This document shows, one piece after another, positions 8,799-18,275 of a stretch of 64,000 bases of DNA. The notes under the pieces are model-generated. The model was not told where the DNA came from, did no database searches, and worked only from the letters and a program-made list of their open reading frames with translations. Every line of letters begins with the position of its first letter. Positions within the stretch are counted from its first letter, which is position 1. The position numbers and the translations under genes are program-made. Source of the stretch: QHXW01 sp963768075 (GTDB lineage: Bacteria > Acidobacteriota > Terriglobia > Bryobacterales > Bryobacteraceae); the NCBI GenBank assembly GCA_963768075.1, contig CAVYHD010000038.1, forward strand, positions 1 through 64,000. Direction: 5' to 3'.

Positions 8799-10121
8799 GT
8801 GGCCCTTCGCTTATCAGCGTTGTTGCTGGCGCTGATCTCCGCGGCCGCGCAGAATTGGCCTTCCTTTCGCGGGCCGGCGGCTTCCGGTGTTGCTGATAAC
8901 CAGAATCTTCCCGTGAAATGGGACGCGGCGCGCGGAACCGAGATCCAGTGGACGGCTGCGCTGCCGGGTTTGGCGCATTCCAGCCCCATCGTTTGGCGGG
9001 ACCTGATCTTCGCGACTACCGCCGTCAGCAGCCGGCCGGACGCTTCTTTCAAGCGCGGCCTGTATGGCGAGGGCGATGCGTCGGACGACCTCAGTTCGCA
9101 GCAGTGGAAGCTCATCTGCCTGAACCGTAAGAGTGGCAAGATCCTTTGGAACCGCACGGCCTACGAGGGGCCGCCAAAAGAGAAGCGGCACATGAAAGCC
9201 ACTTACGTGAACTCCACGCCGGCAACCGATGGGGAGGTGGTGGTCGCCTTCTTCGGTTCGCAGGGACTGTATGGCTACGATCTAGCCGGAAAGCTGCTGT
9301 GGAAGCGCGACTTGGGAAAACTCAACGTGGGAGCATACGACCTTCCCGAGTACGAGTGGGGCACGGCCAGTTCGCCGATTCTTTATGGCGACAAGGTCAT
9401 CGTCCAGTGCGACCAGCAGAAGGGGTCATTCCTGGAAGCGTTCGACCGGCACACGGGCAGGACGGTTTGGAGAGCCGAGCGCGACGAACTGCCCTCCTGG
9501 GGCACCCCGGCGGTCTATCAGGGGCCCGGGCGGACGGAACTGGTTACGAACGGTTCGAATTTCGTCCGCGGGTACGATCCATCGACGGGCAAAGAACTGT
9601 GGCGTATGAGCGGAAGTTCCAAAATCACCGCGCCCACGCCGGTCTTCGGGGATGGCCTGATCGTGGTGGCCAGCGGGCGCAGGCCGGAAGCTCCTATCTT
9701 CGCGATTCGCGCCGGAGCCGGCGGTGACATAACGGGCGATACGCGCTGGGTGGCGTGGCAGAAGCAGCAGCGCGGCCCATACATGCCGACTCCGCTCATT
9801 TACGGCGGCTATCTCTACGTGCTGGGCAACGCGGGCGTATTCGATTGCTACAGCCTGGAGACCGGGGCCGAGATCTACCGCGAGCGCATTCCGCACCAGG
9901 GGTCGGGATTCAGCGGTTCACCCGTCGCTTCCGACGGCAAGATCTACCTGCCGAGCGAGGACGGCGACGTCTTCGTAGTCAAGGCCGGGCCGCATTTCGA
10001 GCTGTTGCAGAAGAACCAAATGGGCGAACCTTTGATGGCCACTCCGGCGATTTCCGGCGGAATGCTGCTAGTGCGCACGCAGCATCATCTGTGGGCGATC
10101 TGTTCGAAGGCGGCGTTCTGA
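8799..10121 (+). CDS. secreted PQQ-like beta-propeller repeat protein
   Basis: About 440 residues. A signal peptide (ALRLSALLLALISAAAQ) precedes NWPSFRGPAASGV, the typical opening of planctomycete and acidobacterial outer-membrane BamB-like propeller proteins. Repeats with the motif W..-G-G-.-.W are spread throughout (GKILWNRTAYEG, GKLLWKRDLG, GRTVWRAERDE, GKELWRMSG). This is a PQQ_2 propeller without the catalytic residues of quinoprotein dehydrogenases, so it is probably a binding or scaffold protein rather than an enzyme. The GTG at 8799 places the signal peptide at the N-terminus; an in-frame ATG at 8763 is an alternative start. Confidence 0.75.
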   Translation: MALRLSALLLALISAAAQNWPSFRGPAASGVADNQNLPVKWDAARGTEIQWTAALPGLAHSSPIVWRDLIFATTAVSSRPDASFKRGLYGEGDASDDLSSQQWKLICLNRKSGKILWNRTAYEGPPKEKRHMKATYVNSTPATDGEVVVAFFGSQGLYGYDLAGKLLWKRDLGKLNVGAYDLPEYEWGTASSPILYGDKVIVQCDQQKGSFLEAFDRHTGRTVWRAERDELPSWGTPAVYQGPGRTELVTNGSNFVRGYDPSTGKELWRMSGSSKITAPTPVFGDGLIVVASGRRPEAPIFAIRAGAGGDITGDTRWVAWQKQQRGPYMPTPLIYGGYLYVLGNAGVFDCYSLETGAEIYRERIPHQGSGFSGSPVASDGKIYLPSEDGDVFVVKAGPHFELLQKNQMGEPLMATPAISGGMLLVRTQHHLWAICSKAAF

Positions 10122-10167
10122 ATCGCGTACTGCTTAGAGTCCCGAATGCAACAGGGGGCTCGAAGGA

Positions 10168-11331
10168 TCACTGCTTCGCCGCCGGCGTAACGGGCACCAG
10201 CATTCCCTCGCGGATGTAATAGTCGCTGCCACGCCACCGCACACTGCGGCGGGTGAAGCTGGTAAGCCAGATCAGGAACGCCAAAGCATCCCAGACGGGA
10301 ATCAGCGCCAGGTCCTTCCTCAACGAATCCTGCTTAAGCCCACGAACGCCGATTATCCACGTCATGGTGATCCGCAATACCAAATAGACGCCGAGATAGC
10401 CGATGGCGACGCCGAATGTCGGTTCGATGGCGATGGCAACGAACGACCATGGCAGTCCCTGGGTGAGCAGCAATCCCAGGTGTCCCCAGGGCCGCATGTT
10501 CCGCATGACGACGATCCAGCGCAAACGTTTCAAGAAAAGATCGCGCAACGAGCGGTAATCGGGCACGGTGCCCACGGTGTATGGCAGCAGTTCAATTCGA
10601 TGGCCGTGCGCGGCAATCATTCGGCCCACCAGCAGGTCGTCCGCCGGGCGGTTTTCGATGCTGGCATAGCCTCCAAATTCAGCCAGGCGCGTGCGCGTGG
10701 TGGCGATAGTGGGGCCAAGGGCGAATTTGACGCCATCCAACTCGCGAGCGACGAAGAGGCCGGCGTAGAAATCGGAGAACATGCCGACCGATTGCAGGTG
10801 TTCGACGAAGGTTTTGTCCCCGGTGGGCACGTAGGGACAGGTAACCGCGCCCACTGATGGATCGGCGAGCGGTGCGATCACGGTGCGCAGATAGTCGGGC
10901 CGCACACGAACGTCGCTATCGCTGATCACCAGAAATTCGTGCCGGGCCTCGTCGGACAGACGCGCCAGTTTTGCTACCTTGTCGTTCACCGCGTTGCGGC
11001 CGGAACCGAAAAGCACGCGCATGGATCTTTCCGGGAATTCGCGGCGGAGCGTTTCGATGAGGGGAAGGACGGGATCCTCCTGATTGTCGACGCAAAAGAC
11101 GATCTCGTAATCCGGATAATCCTGCCGGCAAAAGCTGGCGAAGTTCTCGTAGGCGTCCGGGTCGAGCCCGCGGATCGGCTTCAGATTGCTGATGGGGGGT
11201 GTGAAAGTCGAAGGGGGCGGCGCCCGTTTGGCATCGGCAAAGAACCGCCATGTGCTGTAAATCGCCAGAACATAGTAAATGAACGGTATCACGGCAATGG
11301 CCAGCCAAACGTGCGCAAAAGTCAGCAACAT
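10168..11331 (-). CDS. hpnI: HpnI-like hopanoid glycosyltransferase (GT21)
   Basis: 387 residues. There is an N-terminal membrane helix (residues 4-25), a GT-A catalytic domain and three C-terminal hydrophobic segments. The GT21 signature is complete: Asp82 in FCVDNQEDP, the ISDSD motif around 137-140, DD at 231-232 and RLRW at 269-272. In hopanoid producers HpnI transfers N-acetylglucosamine to bacteriohopanetetrol at the membrane. The close alternative is a ceramide glucosyltransferase. No other hopanoid gene lies nearby. It is convergent with the propeller gene and divergent from asnB. Confidence 0.75.
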   Translation of the reverse strand: MLLTFAHVWLAIAVIPFIYYVLAIYSTWRFFADAKRAPPPSTFTPPISNLKPIRGLDPDAYENFASFCRQDYPDYEIVFCVDNQEDPVLPLIETLRREFPERSMRVLFGSGRNAVNDKVAKLARLSDEARHEFLVISDSDVRVRPDYLRTVIAPLADPSVGAVTCPYVPTGDKTFVEHLQSVGMFSDFYAGLFVARELDGVKFALGPTIATTRTRLAEFGGYASIENRPADDLLVGRMIAAHGHRIELLPYTVGTVPDYRSLRDLFLKRLRWIVVMRNMRPWGHLGLLLTQGLPWSFVAIAIEPTFGVAIGYLGVYLVLRITMTWIIGVRGLKQDSLRKDLALIPVWDALAFLIWLTSFTRRSVRWRGSDYYIREGMLVPVTPAAKQ

Positions 11332-11387
11332 GTCAATGAAGCGTACGTGAGCGGGCTACCGAAACCCGGCCGGGCTGTGGCGCATCC

Positions 11388-11396
11388 TGGTACAAT
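11388..11396 (+). promoter_or_regulatory. extended -10 promoter upstream of asparagine synthase
   Basis: TGG followed by TACAAT gives an extended -10 element about 110 bases before the start codon of the asparagine synthase gene. No clear -35 box accompanies it. The form resembles the element before tRNA-Sec. Confidence 0.42.
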
Positions 11397-11509
11397 AGGC
11401 AACCATCCATGTTAATCCACTCTTCGCACAAACTCTCTGCGCATGTTTAGTGGAAACGTCGCGAGCCCCAAGCAAAACGAGGTAGGCGCGCCACGGGAGG
11501 CGCACGACG

Positions 11510-13423
11510 ATGTGCGGTATCGCCGGTTTCACTCATCTTGATTCCGCGCCGATCCCGGGCCGCATTCAGACGGCGGTCGCTTCACTGACGCATCGTGGTC
11601 CCGACCAGCAGGGCGTTTTCGAATCGGCCTTTGTTTCGCTAGGCGCGACGCGGCTGAAGATCATAGACCTTGAATCCGGCAATCAGCCGATTGTCTCCGA
11701 GGATAGAGATCGCGTGATCGCGTTCAATGGCGAAATCTACAACCACGCCGAGTTGCGCGCGGAACTGGAGCAGCGAGGGCACAGGTTCCGGTCGCGATCG
11801 GATACAGAGACGGTGCTGGCGGCATTTCATGAGTGGGACACGGAATGTTTCTCGCGGCTGCGCGGTATGTTTGCAGTGGCGCTGTGGACCGAGTCGAGCC
11901 GGCGACTCATCCTGGCGCGCGATCGGGTGGGTATCAAGCCGCTCTACATTGCGTTCCGCGGGAAAGATGTGTTTTTCGGCTCGGAGCTCAAGGCGATTTT
12001 TGCGCACCCCGAGATTGACCGGCGTCTCAGCCGGCAAGGGCTCGACTGCTACTTGGCTTTGAACTACGTGCCGGGCCCCTGGACGCTGGTGGAAGGGATT
12101 GAGAAGCTCCAGCCAGGACAGTGGCTTGAATGGACGGAGGGGCGCGTCCGTTCCGAAACCTATTGGCGTCTGCCATTCGGCGAAGGGCCAAACCGCGACT
12201 TGGAGTCAGCCAAAGAAGAACTCGACGGCTTGATGCGGCAGTCCGTCGAGGAACATTTGCTGTCGGACGTTCCTCTGGGTGTGTGGCTGAGCGGGGGGAT
12301 CGATTCTTCCACGCTTCTGCACTACGCTGCCACGGCGTCAGGGCGCCAGCTGAAGACGTTTTCGATTTCTTTTCGCGGGCGCAGTTTCGACGAGACGGTC
12401 TACATCCGGCAAGCGGCGGAACGATACGGGACCGATCACCAGGAGCTGGACCTCAATCCGGAAGCAGATTTGACCGGCGCGATTGAGCGGCTTCCTTACT
12501 ACTCGGATGAGCCAGGGGCTGATGGCGGGTTGCTCCCGGTATGGTTTCTCTCGGCCCTTACCAAGAAGAGCGTTACGGTGGCGCTGAGCGGAGAAGGCGC
12601 CGACGAACTGTTCGGCGGATACCTGACGTATCGCGCCAACGAACTGGCCCGGCGCCTGCGCATCCTGCCGGATCTCGCTTTCCGGCTCGCGCTTTCGGTG
12701 GCCGAGCGATGGCCGGTTTCCGACGACAAGATCAGCCGGGAATACATGATCAAGCGATTTCTGGCGGGCTGCCGGATGACGCCCAGCCGGGCGCATGTCT
12801 ATTGGGCCGGTGCTTTCTCTGACGAGGAGAAGCGGTCACTGGCGGGTGTCCGACTCCCGGGCAGGCTCGACACGATTCTGGCTGACTTGCGAAAAGCGGG
12901 TGACCGGCTACCGAGTTATCTGTGGTTTGATCAACGGTATTTCCTGCCGGACGACATCCTCGCCAAAGCGGACCGCATGAGCATGGCCCATTCCGTCGAA
13001 GTGCGGCCGCCTTTCCTGGATCATCGAATCGTTGAATTTGCCGCCGGACTGCCGGGCAAGTTCAAGGTTCGGGGATCGTACCAGAAGGTTCTTCTGAAAG
13101 AACTGATGAAGGACAAGCTGCCCGCTGCGATTTTGCGGCGGAAGAAGGTGGGATTCGATTTTCCCGCGCATGATTGGCTGCGCGGCCCGCTCCGGCCGCT
13201 GTTGCTCGATACTCTGGCTGGCGGCGCCTCCGATCACCCAGGCCTGTTCCGCGCGGCCGCGGTGGATCAGTTGGTCCAACGGCACCTCAGCCGGGAAGCC
13301 AACCTTGGCTATCAGTTGTGGGGCTTGATGATCCTGTTTCTGTGGATGAGGAAATGGCGAATTCAAACGACGGCAGATTACGACCGGGCATCAGCGACGG
13401 AAAACGCGCTTACATCTATGTGA
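11510..13423 (+). CDS. asnB: asparagine synthase (glutamine-hydrolysing)
   Basis: 637 residues. Starting MCGIAGF, with Cys2 as the class II glutaminase nucleophile after Met removal. The glutaminase domain (1-200) has the RGPDQQG, FNGEIYN and ETVLAAF motifs. The synthetase domain has the PP-loop SGGIDSS at residues 261-267 and a later SGEGADELFGGY. It converts aspartate, glutamine and ATP to asparagine and glutamate. A Shine-Dalgarno GGGAGG sits nine bases before the ATG. The downstream glycosyltransferase overlaps its 3' end. Relatives in polysaccharide clusters amidate sugars instead, and the neighbouring glycosyltransferase leaves that possible; no exosortase or capsule genes are visible. 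Confidence 0.92.
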   Translation: MCGIAGFTHLDSAPIPGRIQTAVASLTHRGPDQQGVFESAFVSLGATRLKIIDLESGNQPIVSEDRDRVIAFNGEIYNHAELRAELEQRGHRFRSRSDTETVLAAFHEWDTECFSRLRGMFAVALWTESSRRLILARDRVGIKPLYIAFRGKDVFFGSELKAIFAHPEIDRRLSRQGLDCYLALNYVPGPWTLVEGIEKLQPGQWLEWTEGRVRSETYWRLPFGEGPNRDLESAKEELDGLMRQSVEEHLLSDVPLGVWLSGGIDSSTLLHYAATASGRQLKTFSISFRGRSFDETVYIRQAAERYGTDHQELDLNPEADLTGAIERLPYYSDEPGADGGLLPVWFLSALTKKSVTVALSGEGADELFGGYLTYRANELARRLRILPDLAFRLALSVAERWPVSDDKISREYMIKRFLAGCRMTPSRAHVYWAGAFSDEEKRSLAGVRLPGRLDTILADLRKAGDRLPSYLWFDQRYFLPDDILAKADRMSMAHSVEVRPPFLDHRIVEFAAGLPGKFKVRGSYQKVLLKELMKDKLPAAILRRKKVGFDFPAHDWLRGPLRPLLLDTLAGGASDHPGLFRAAAVDQLVQRHLSREANLGYQLWGLMILFLWMRKWRIQTTADYDRASATENALTSM

Positions 13424-15171
13424 TCGTCCTGCTTGTTGCAAGCGCCGTTTATCTGGGCTGTATCGTTTCTCCCCCATCCCTGATGGACGACGTGGACGCG
13501 GTACAGGCGCAGATTGCGCGTAACATGCTCACGTCGGGCGACTGGGTCACGGCGCGCCTGGACGGAGTCCCGTACCTGGAGAAAGCGCCGCTGATCTACT
13601 GGCTGATCGCGATCTCCTACAAAATGTTTGGTGTTTCCGATTGGGCCGCCCGGCTTCCGGTGGCGCTCTCCGCGATTGCACTTTGCTGGCTGACCACCGC
13701 GTTTGGCATCTGGGCTTTCGGCGAATGGGCGGGATTTTATGCGGGCTTATGCATGTCGACCTGCGTGGGCCTGTTTTTATTTACGCGTATTCAGATTCCG
13801 GATGTGATGCAGACATTCACCGTTACGCTGGCGTTGTGGGCCATGCTACGGACGCTCGATGAAGGAGAGCGGCGGCCGCGCTTTTGGGCATTCGTGCTGG
13901 CGGCGAGCCTTGGAACCGGTCTTCTGCTGAAGAGTCTGATTGGCGTGGTGTTCCCCTGCGGCGCGGGAGCAATCTATCTTCTGCTGACCGGCAAGCTCTT
14001 TTCGGCGGCAACCTGGAAAAGATTGCGGCCGGTGAGCGGGCTGATCGTGATCCTGCTCATCGCGGCTCCGTGGCACCTTCTGGCGACTCTGCGCAATCCG
14101 CCGTATTTTGAATTCACCATGCGCAGCGTGCCGGGCGAATACCACGGGTTCTTCTGGTTCTTCTTCATTAACGAGCAACTGTTGCGGTTTCTGAACCTGC
14201 GCTCTCCGCGCGACTACAACACGGTGCCGCGCCTGTACTTCTGGCTGTTCCACTTATTGTGGCTGTTTCCATGGAGCGTCTATTTCCCGGCGGTCGCAAA
14301 ACTTTCGTTCCGGGCGGAGAACCGCGCCGGGCGCACCCGCCTGCTGGCGCTGATCCTGACCGGATTCGTCCTGGTGTTCTTCACGTTTTCTACGACCCAG
14401 GAATATTATTCGATGCCCTGTTATCCGGCGCTGGCTCTGTTGTTGGGGTCGGCGATGGCGATGGGAGGCGGGTGGATCCGTGGTGGCACGCGGATGACCG
14501 CGGTGATTGCGGGGTGCGCGGCAATCGCCTGTCTAGGACTGTGGTGGCTGGTGCATAACGTACCAAGTCCCGGGGATATTTCTATGGCACTCAATAACCG
14601 TCCCGGCACGTATACACTGTCGCTAGGCCATATTGAAGACCTGACCCTGTCCTCGTTCGCCTACCTGCGCGCGCCGCTGCTGGTTGCGGCGCTGGCATTC
14701 CTCATCGGCGTGGCAGGCCACGTGCGCCCCAGCGGCCCGCGTGCGTTCCTGGCCGCCGCGTTGATGATGATTTTGTTTTTCCACGCTGCCCGGCTGGCCC
14801 TGGTGGTGTTTGACCCGTACCTGTCCTCGCGGCCGCTAGCCGAGGCGATCGAGCGCGCGCCGAAGGGCAGGCTGATCGTTGACCATCATTACTACACCTT
14901 TTCGTCGGTGTTCTTCTACACGGACCGCGAAGCCCTGCTTCTGAATGGCCGTTTCAATAATCTGGTTTACGGCTCCTATGCGCCCGGGGCGCCCGACGTA
15001 TTCATTACTGATGCCCAGTGGAAGGATTTGTGGCTGGCGCCGGACCGCTGTTACCTAGTGGCATCTGAACTGGCTGTGCCGCGGCTGAAGAAGCTGGTCA
15101 GCCCCGAGCAACTCGCCACCGTCGCGCAGGCGGGCGGCAAAGTCGTCCTCTCCAACCATCCGTTGTACTAA
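13354..15171 (+). CDS. ArnT-like glycosyltransferase, family 39 (PMT_2)
   Basis: Polytopic protein of about 605 residues. After a short cytoplasmic start comes a membrane helix and the periplasmic loop with SLMDDVDAVQAQIARNML, where the acidic pair is the expected catalytic site of GT39/GT83 enzymes. EKAPLIYWLIAISYKMFG follows, then about ten more helices and a C-terminal soluble domain. Such enzymes move a sugar from an undecaprenyl-linked donor to lipid A or another periplasmic acceptor. The ATG at 13354 lies within the asnB frame, giving a 70-bp overlap that suggests co-translation. The start is uncertain because the nearest GAGGA is too close; GTG at 13342 is an alternative. The acceptor is unknown. 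Confidence 0.82.
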   Translation: MANSNDGRLRPGISDGKRAYIYVIVLLVASAVYLGCIVSPPSLMDDVDAVQAQIARNMLTSGDWVTARLDGVPYLEKAPLIYWLIAISYKMFGVSDWAARLPVALSAIALCWLTTAFGIWAFGEWAGFYAGLCMSTCVGLFLFTRIQIPDVMQTFTVTLALWAMLRTLDEGERRPRFWAFVLAASLGTGLLLKSLIGVVFPCGAGAIYLLLTGKLFSAATWKRLRPVSGLIVILLIAAPWHLLATLRNPPYFEFTMRSVPGEYHGFFWFFFINEQLLRFLNLRSPRDYNTVPRLYFWLFHLLWLFPWSVYFPAVAKLSFRAENRAGRTRLLALILTGFVLVFFTFSTTQEYYSMPCYPALALLLGSAMAMGGGWIRGGTRMTAVIAGCAAIACLGLWWLVHNVPSPGDISMALNNRPGTYTLSLGHIEDLTLSSFAYLRAPLLVAALAFLIGVAGHVRPSGPRAFLAAALMMILFFHAARLALVVFDPYLSSRPLAEAIERAPKGRLIVDHHYYTFSSVFFYTDREALLLNGRFNNLVYGSYAPGAPDVFITDAQWKDLWLAPDRCYLVASELAVPRLKKLVSPEQLATVAQAGGKVVLSNHPLY

Positions 15172-15184
15172 ACCGGGGAGCTCG

Positions 15185-16402
15185 TTATCTGCCGAGCTGA
15201 CCGGCGGGCGCCTCGGCCCTCGCATACGACGTCTTCCGGCGCTCATTGCGCGCATTCCGCCAATTGACTTGCGGCAGAAAGGTCGAGGCATCCACGCGGT
15301 CTTGATACTTCAAGGCGATGTTCATGAGCGAATCCAAGAGGGATTCGGAGAGATAGTGAGGCTCGAGACCAAGGTCGATCAGCTTCGAGTGCTTGGCGTT
15401 GTAATAGTGTTGCTCGGCCTCCACGCGCGGGGTGGGAATGTGATCGATTTCGACCTGACGGCCCAGTTTCCTGGCGGCGCCCTGCACCAGGTGCGCGATC
15501 TCGAGGACGGTAAACTGCTCCGTAAACTGATTGAACACACGGCATTCGCCATGCTCCGCTGGATTCAAGCACGCGATCTCGATGCATCGAACGGTGTCGC
15601 GAATATCGAGATACCCTCGCGTCTGGCCGCCCTTGCCATAGACAGTCAACGGATGGCCGACGGCGGCTTGCACGCAAAACCGATTTAAGACAGTGCCGAA
15701 CACTTCGTCATAGTCGAAGCGGTTGATAAGGCTTTCATCGAGCTCGATTTCGTCCGTGACGGTTCCATATACTACGCCCTGGTTAAGATCGGTGGCGCGC
15801 AGCCCCCAGATGCGGCAAGCGAACATGATGTTGTGGCTGTCGTGGACCTTCGAGAGATGGTAGAAGGAGCCGGGCTGCTTGGGAAACGGCAGCGTATCCG
15901 TTCGCCCCTCGTGGTCAATCGTGATGTAGCCCTCTTCGATGGCGATGTTGGGTGTGCCGTATTCTCCCATCGTTCCCAGCTTGACCAGATGACAGTCCGG
16001 CTGGAATTCGCGCAGCGCGAACAACAGATTCAACGTGCCCACGACGTTGTTGACCTGGGTGAAGACAGCGTGCTTGCGGTCGATCATGGAATAGGGCGCT
16101 GACCGCTGCTCGGCAAAGTGCACGACCGCGTCCGGCTCGAAAGCCTGAATCGTGGAAGAAAGAAACTCGTAGTCAGTGACATCCCCGGTGAACACGTCGA
16201 TCTTGATTCCTCGAAGCTGTTCCCACGCCTTCAGGCGTTCCGGCAAGGGGCGAATCGGCGTCAGCGTCTGCACGCCCAGTTCGTGATCCCAGAGACGGCG
16301 TACGAAGTTGTCAACGATGCAAACGGAATGTCCCCGGGCCGACAAATGAAGGGCTGTCGCCCAACCACAATATCCGTCGCCTCCGAGTACGGCAATCCGC
16401 AT
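15185..16402 (-). CDS. sqdB: UDP-sulfoquinovose synthase
   Basis: 405 residues, an extended SDR. The NAD-binding motif GGDGYCG is at residues 8-14. The catalytic set Thr144 (in KLGTMGEYGT), Tyr181 and Lys185 (YHLSK) matches the positions described for plant SQD1, as do FAEQRSAPYSMID and the TRGYLDIRDTVRCIE region. It makes UDP-sulfoquinovose from UDP-glucose and sulfite, the head-group donor for the sulfolipid SQDG. No SqdX/SqdD sulfolipid glycosyltransferase is adjacent, though a PMT-type glycosyltransferase lies next door on the other strand. The start ATG opens directly on the Rossmann strand. Confidence 0.92.
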   Translation of the reverse strand: MRIAVLGGDGYCGWATALHLSARGHSVCIVDNFVRRLWDHELGVQTLTPIRPLPERLKAWEQLRGIKIDVFTGDVTDYEFLSSTIQAFEPDAVVHFAEQRSAPYSMIDRKHAVFTQVNNVVGTLNLLFALREFQPDCHLVKLGTMGEYGTPNIAIEEGYITIDHEGRTDTLPFPKQPGSFYHLSKVHDSHNIMFACRIWGLRATDLNQGVVYGTVTDEIELDESLINRFDYDEVFGTVLNRFCVQAAVGHPLTVYGKGGQTRGYLDIRDTVRCIEIACLNPAEHGECRVFNQFTEQFTVLEIAHLVQGAARKLGRQVEIDHIPTPRVEAEQHYYNAKHSKLIDLGLEPHYLSESLLDSLMNIALKYQDRVDASTFLPQVNWRNARNERRKTSYARAEAPAGQLGR

Positions 16403-16586
16403 GTATACCCTCCGTAAGCTTTCGATCTAAGTGTAGTTCCGAGATGACGGCAAGAGCCTGGTAGCGCGAATCAAGTTCGCGGCGCGCACTCCTACGCTAA
16501 TTCATTATAAAATAAAAGCATTACCGATTCTGCTGTGAGGCTGCGCCGCTGCAACCACCGCACGCTCTGGTTCATCTAACCCTTGG

Positions 16587-17435
16587 ATGCGTCCAGTAAC
16601 GCTAGTTCTTCTGTTTTGTTTTACAATTCTCGGTTCCGAGGAAGAGAGGACCCGCGCCATCGCGCTGTATCAGCAGACTGAATACCGGAATTCGTTGCGC
16701 GTTCTGGAGTCAAATCCGAAACCCGAAGCGGTGGATGACTTTCTGGCCGGCAAGAACTACTACATGCTTCACGAGTATAAGAAGTCGATCGGTTCCCTGG
16801 AGAAGGCGGTGGCCCAGGACGCCAACAATGCCGAATACGTCCTTTGGCTGGGCCGCGCATATGGGCGGAGGGCCGAAACAAGCTGGTTATTTGCGATGCC
16901 GAACGCCTCCAAAGCCCGCCAGTGTTTCGAACGCGCGGTGGCTCTGAATCCGCACTATCATGAAGCGCTTAACGATTTGTTTGAATTCTATCTGAACGCT
17001 CCAAGCATTGTTGGCGGTGGACTCGACAAAGCGCGAGCTCTGGCGGAGCGTGCTAAGGCCGACAGGCCGGCTGAATATGAGTATGAAGAGGCCCAACTGG
17101 CCGATAAGCGGAAAGATTATACGGCAGTGGAAGCGCACTACCGTCGCGCCATGGAATTAGCTCCCGCTGAACCCGGGCGATACATGGACCTGGCGCGGTA
17201 TCTTGCGAGACGGGGCCGTTTAGAGGAGAGCGACGCTTTGTTTGTGCAAGCGGCCAAGATCGCGCCGAGCGATCCGCGGGTCGCCTTTGAGCGGGCGCAG
17301 ATTTATATTGAGAATCAGCGCAATCTGCCGGAGGCGCGCAACCTACTCCGCCAATACTTAGGGCACAAAGTGACGCCGGACGACCCGCCGAAGCAGACGG
17401 CCGAAGAACTCCTGCGCGAAGCGACGCAAAATTGA
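16587..17435 (+). CDS. exported TPR-repeat protein
   Basis: 282 residues. A short hydrophobic signal (PVTLVLLFCFTILGS) is followed by TPR-like helix pairs: EYRNSLRVLESNP, YKKSIGSLEKAVAQDANNAEY, ARQCFERAVALNPHYHEAL, AVEAHYRRAMELAPAEPGRY and ESDALFVQAAKIAPSDPRVAF. It is likely a periplasmic protein-interaction scaffold. It lies 32 bp upstream of two small membrane-protein genes and may be co-transcribed with them. The preceding gap (16403-16586) includes an AT-rich tract at about 16500-16525 that may hold a promoter, but no clear box pair. No specific partner can be named. Confidence 0.75.
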   Translation: MRPVTLVLLFCFTILGSEEERTRAIALYQQTEYRNSLRVLESNPKPEAVDDFLAGKNYYMLHEYKKSIGSLEKAVAQDANNAEYVLWLGRAYGRRAETSWLFAMPNASKARQCFERAVALNPHYHEALNDLFEFYLNAPSIVGGGLDKARALAERAKADRPAEYEYEEAQLADKRKDYTAVEAHYRRAMELAPAEPGRYMDLARYLARRGRLEESDALFVQAAKIAPSDPRVAFERAQIYIENQRNLPEARNLLRQYLGHKVTPDDPPKQTAEELLREATQN

Positions 17436-17466
17436 ACCACCCATTCCGGACGAACCGGGAGAAACT

Positions 17467-17919
17467 GTGACGGAAACCGCGCTAGGACGGGAAAAGTCCC
17501 CACGGCCGGTAGTCCGCGGCAAGGCGGTCCGGGCGTACACTCTCCTGGTGGCTTTCCTCGCGTTGCGGGCATTCGGCAACCTCGCTCTTGCGTGGGGTAC
17601 GAAACACCTCCCGCAGGGACTTTCCACGAATCCTGTGTCTTACGGTCTCGCCATGCTCAATCCGTTCGTGACTCTGGCTATCACGATGTTGATTCTGGCG
17701 CTCCTGGTTCGAATGGCCTTGTTGAGCGTCGCGGACTTGAGCTTTGTCCTGCCCATGACCGCGGTAGGCTACGTGATTGCGGCGGTGTTCGGAAAGCTTT
17801 TTCTTCACGAAGAGGTGAGCGTGCAGCGCTGGCTGGGAGTGTTATTGATTTTTGCCGGCGCCGCCCTGGTTGGCTCGACGTCTCAAAAGACCACCGAAGG
17901 GTTGGACGGGATACTATGA
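17467..17919 (+). CDS. small EamA/SMR-like membrane protein, subunit 1
   Basis: 150 residues from a GTG start. A basic N-terminal extension (about 25 residues) is followed by four hydrophobic helices. The pattern of the last two, with LSFVLPMTAVGYVIAAVFGKLFLHEEVSVQRWLG, is the conserved half-unit of the drug/metabolite transporter superfamily (Glu in LHEEVS, then GVLLIFAGAALVG). At four helices it is the size of SMR or ArnE/ArnF subunits. Its stop codon overlaps the start of a second, similar gene (ATGA), which suggests a heteromeric transporter or flippase. The substrate is unknown. Confidence 0.75.
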   Translation: MTETALGREKSPRPVVRGKAVRAYTLLVAFLALRAFGNLALAWGTKHLPQGLSTNPVSYGLAMLNPFVTLAITMLILALLVRMALLSVADLSFVLPMTAVGYVIAAVFGKLFLHEEVSVQRWLGVLLIFAGAALVGSTSQKTTEGLDGIL

Positions 17920-18275
17920 AGTGGGTCTTACTGAGTGTTGTGGTCGCGGCTACGGTAGTTAGCGACTTGCTTCAGAGCTATCAAATGAGGATCGGTGGCG
18001 AGCAGGCGTTGGGTGCGCGCGGCGTGGCACAACTCCTGCAGAAGATCGCGCGCAACCGATATCTGATTCTTTCCATCGTGTTTCTGGCGATTTCGTTCTT
18101 CGCTTTCATGGCGCTCATCCAGGCCGAGCCGCTAAGCTTCGCCGTCCCCGCTTCCGCCGCCAGCTTCATCGTCGAGACAGTTCTAGCGAAGCTCTTGCTC
18201 AAGGAAGACATTGGAGTGCGCCGGGGCGCCGGCGCTCTGCTGGTTCTCTGCGGCATCGTGCTACTGGCGCGTTAG
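17916..18275 (+). CDS. small EamA/SMR-like membrane protein, subunit 2
   Basis: 119 residues with four hydrophobic helices. The ATG overlaps the preceding stop (ATGA). The conserved DMT-type segment is PLSFAVPASAASFIVETVLA, followed by KLLLKEDIGVRRGAGALLVLCGIVLL; it parallels the upstream gene's FGKLFLHEEVSVQRWLG. The two are therefore diverged paralogous halves, probably forming a pair. ArnE/ArnF, the undecaprenyl-aminoarabinose flippase, has this architecture, but the similarity is too general to name the substrate. The gene is convergent with addA, and their stop codons overlap by four bases. Confidence 0.78.
   Translation: MKWVLLSVVVAATVVSDLLQSYQMRIGGEQALGARGVAQLLQKIARNRYLILSIVFLAISFFAFMALIQAEPLSFAVPASAASFIVETVLAKLLLKEDIGVRRGAGALLVLCGIVLLAR

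Noticed and set aside
11510..15171. Exosortase/PEP-CTERM-type exopolysaccharide locus (amidotransferase plus glycosyltransferase)
   Set aside because: No exosortase, PEP-CTERM protein or chain-length/ligase gene is present; a plain asparagine synthase is enough to explain the first gene.
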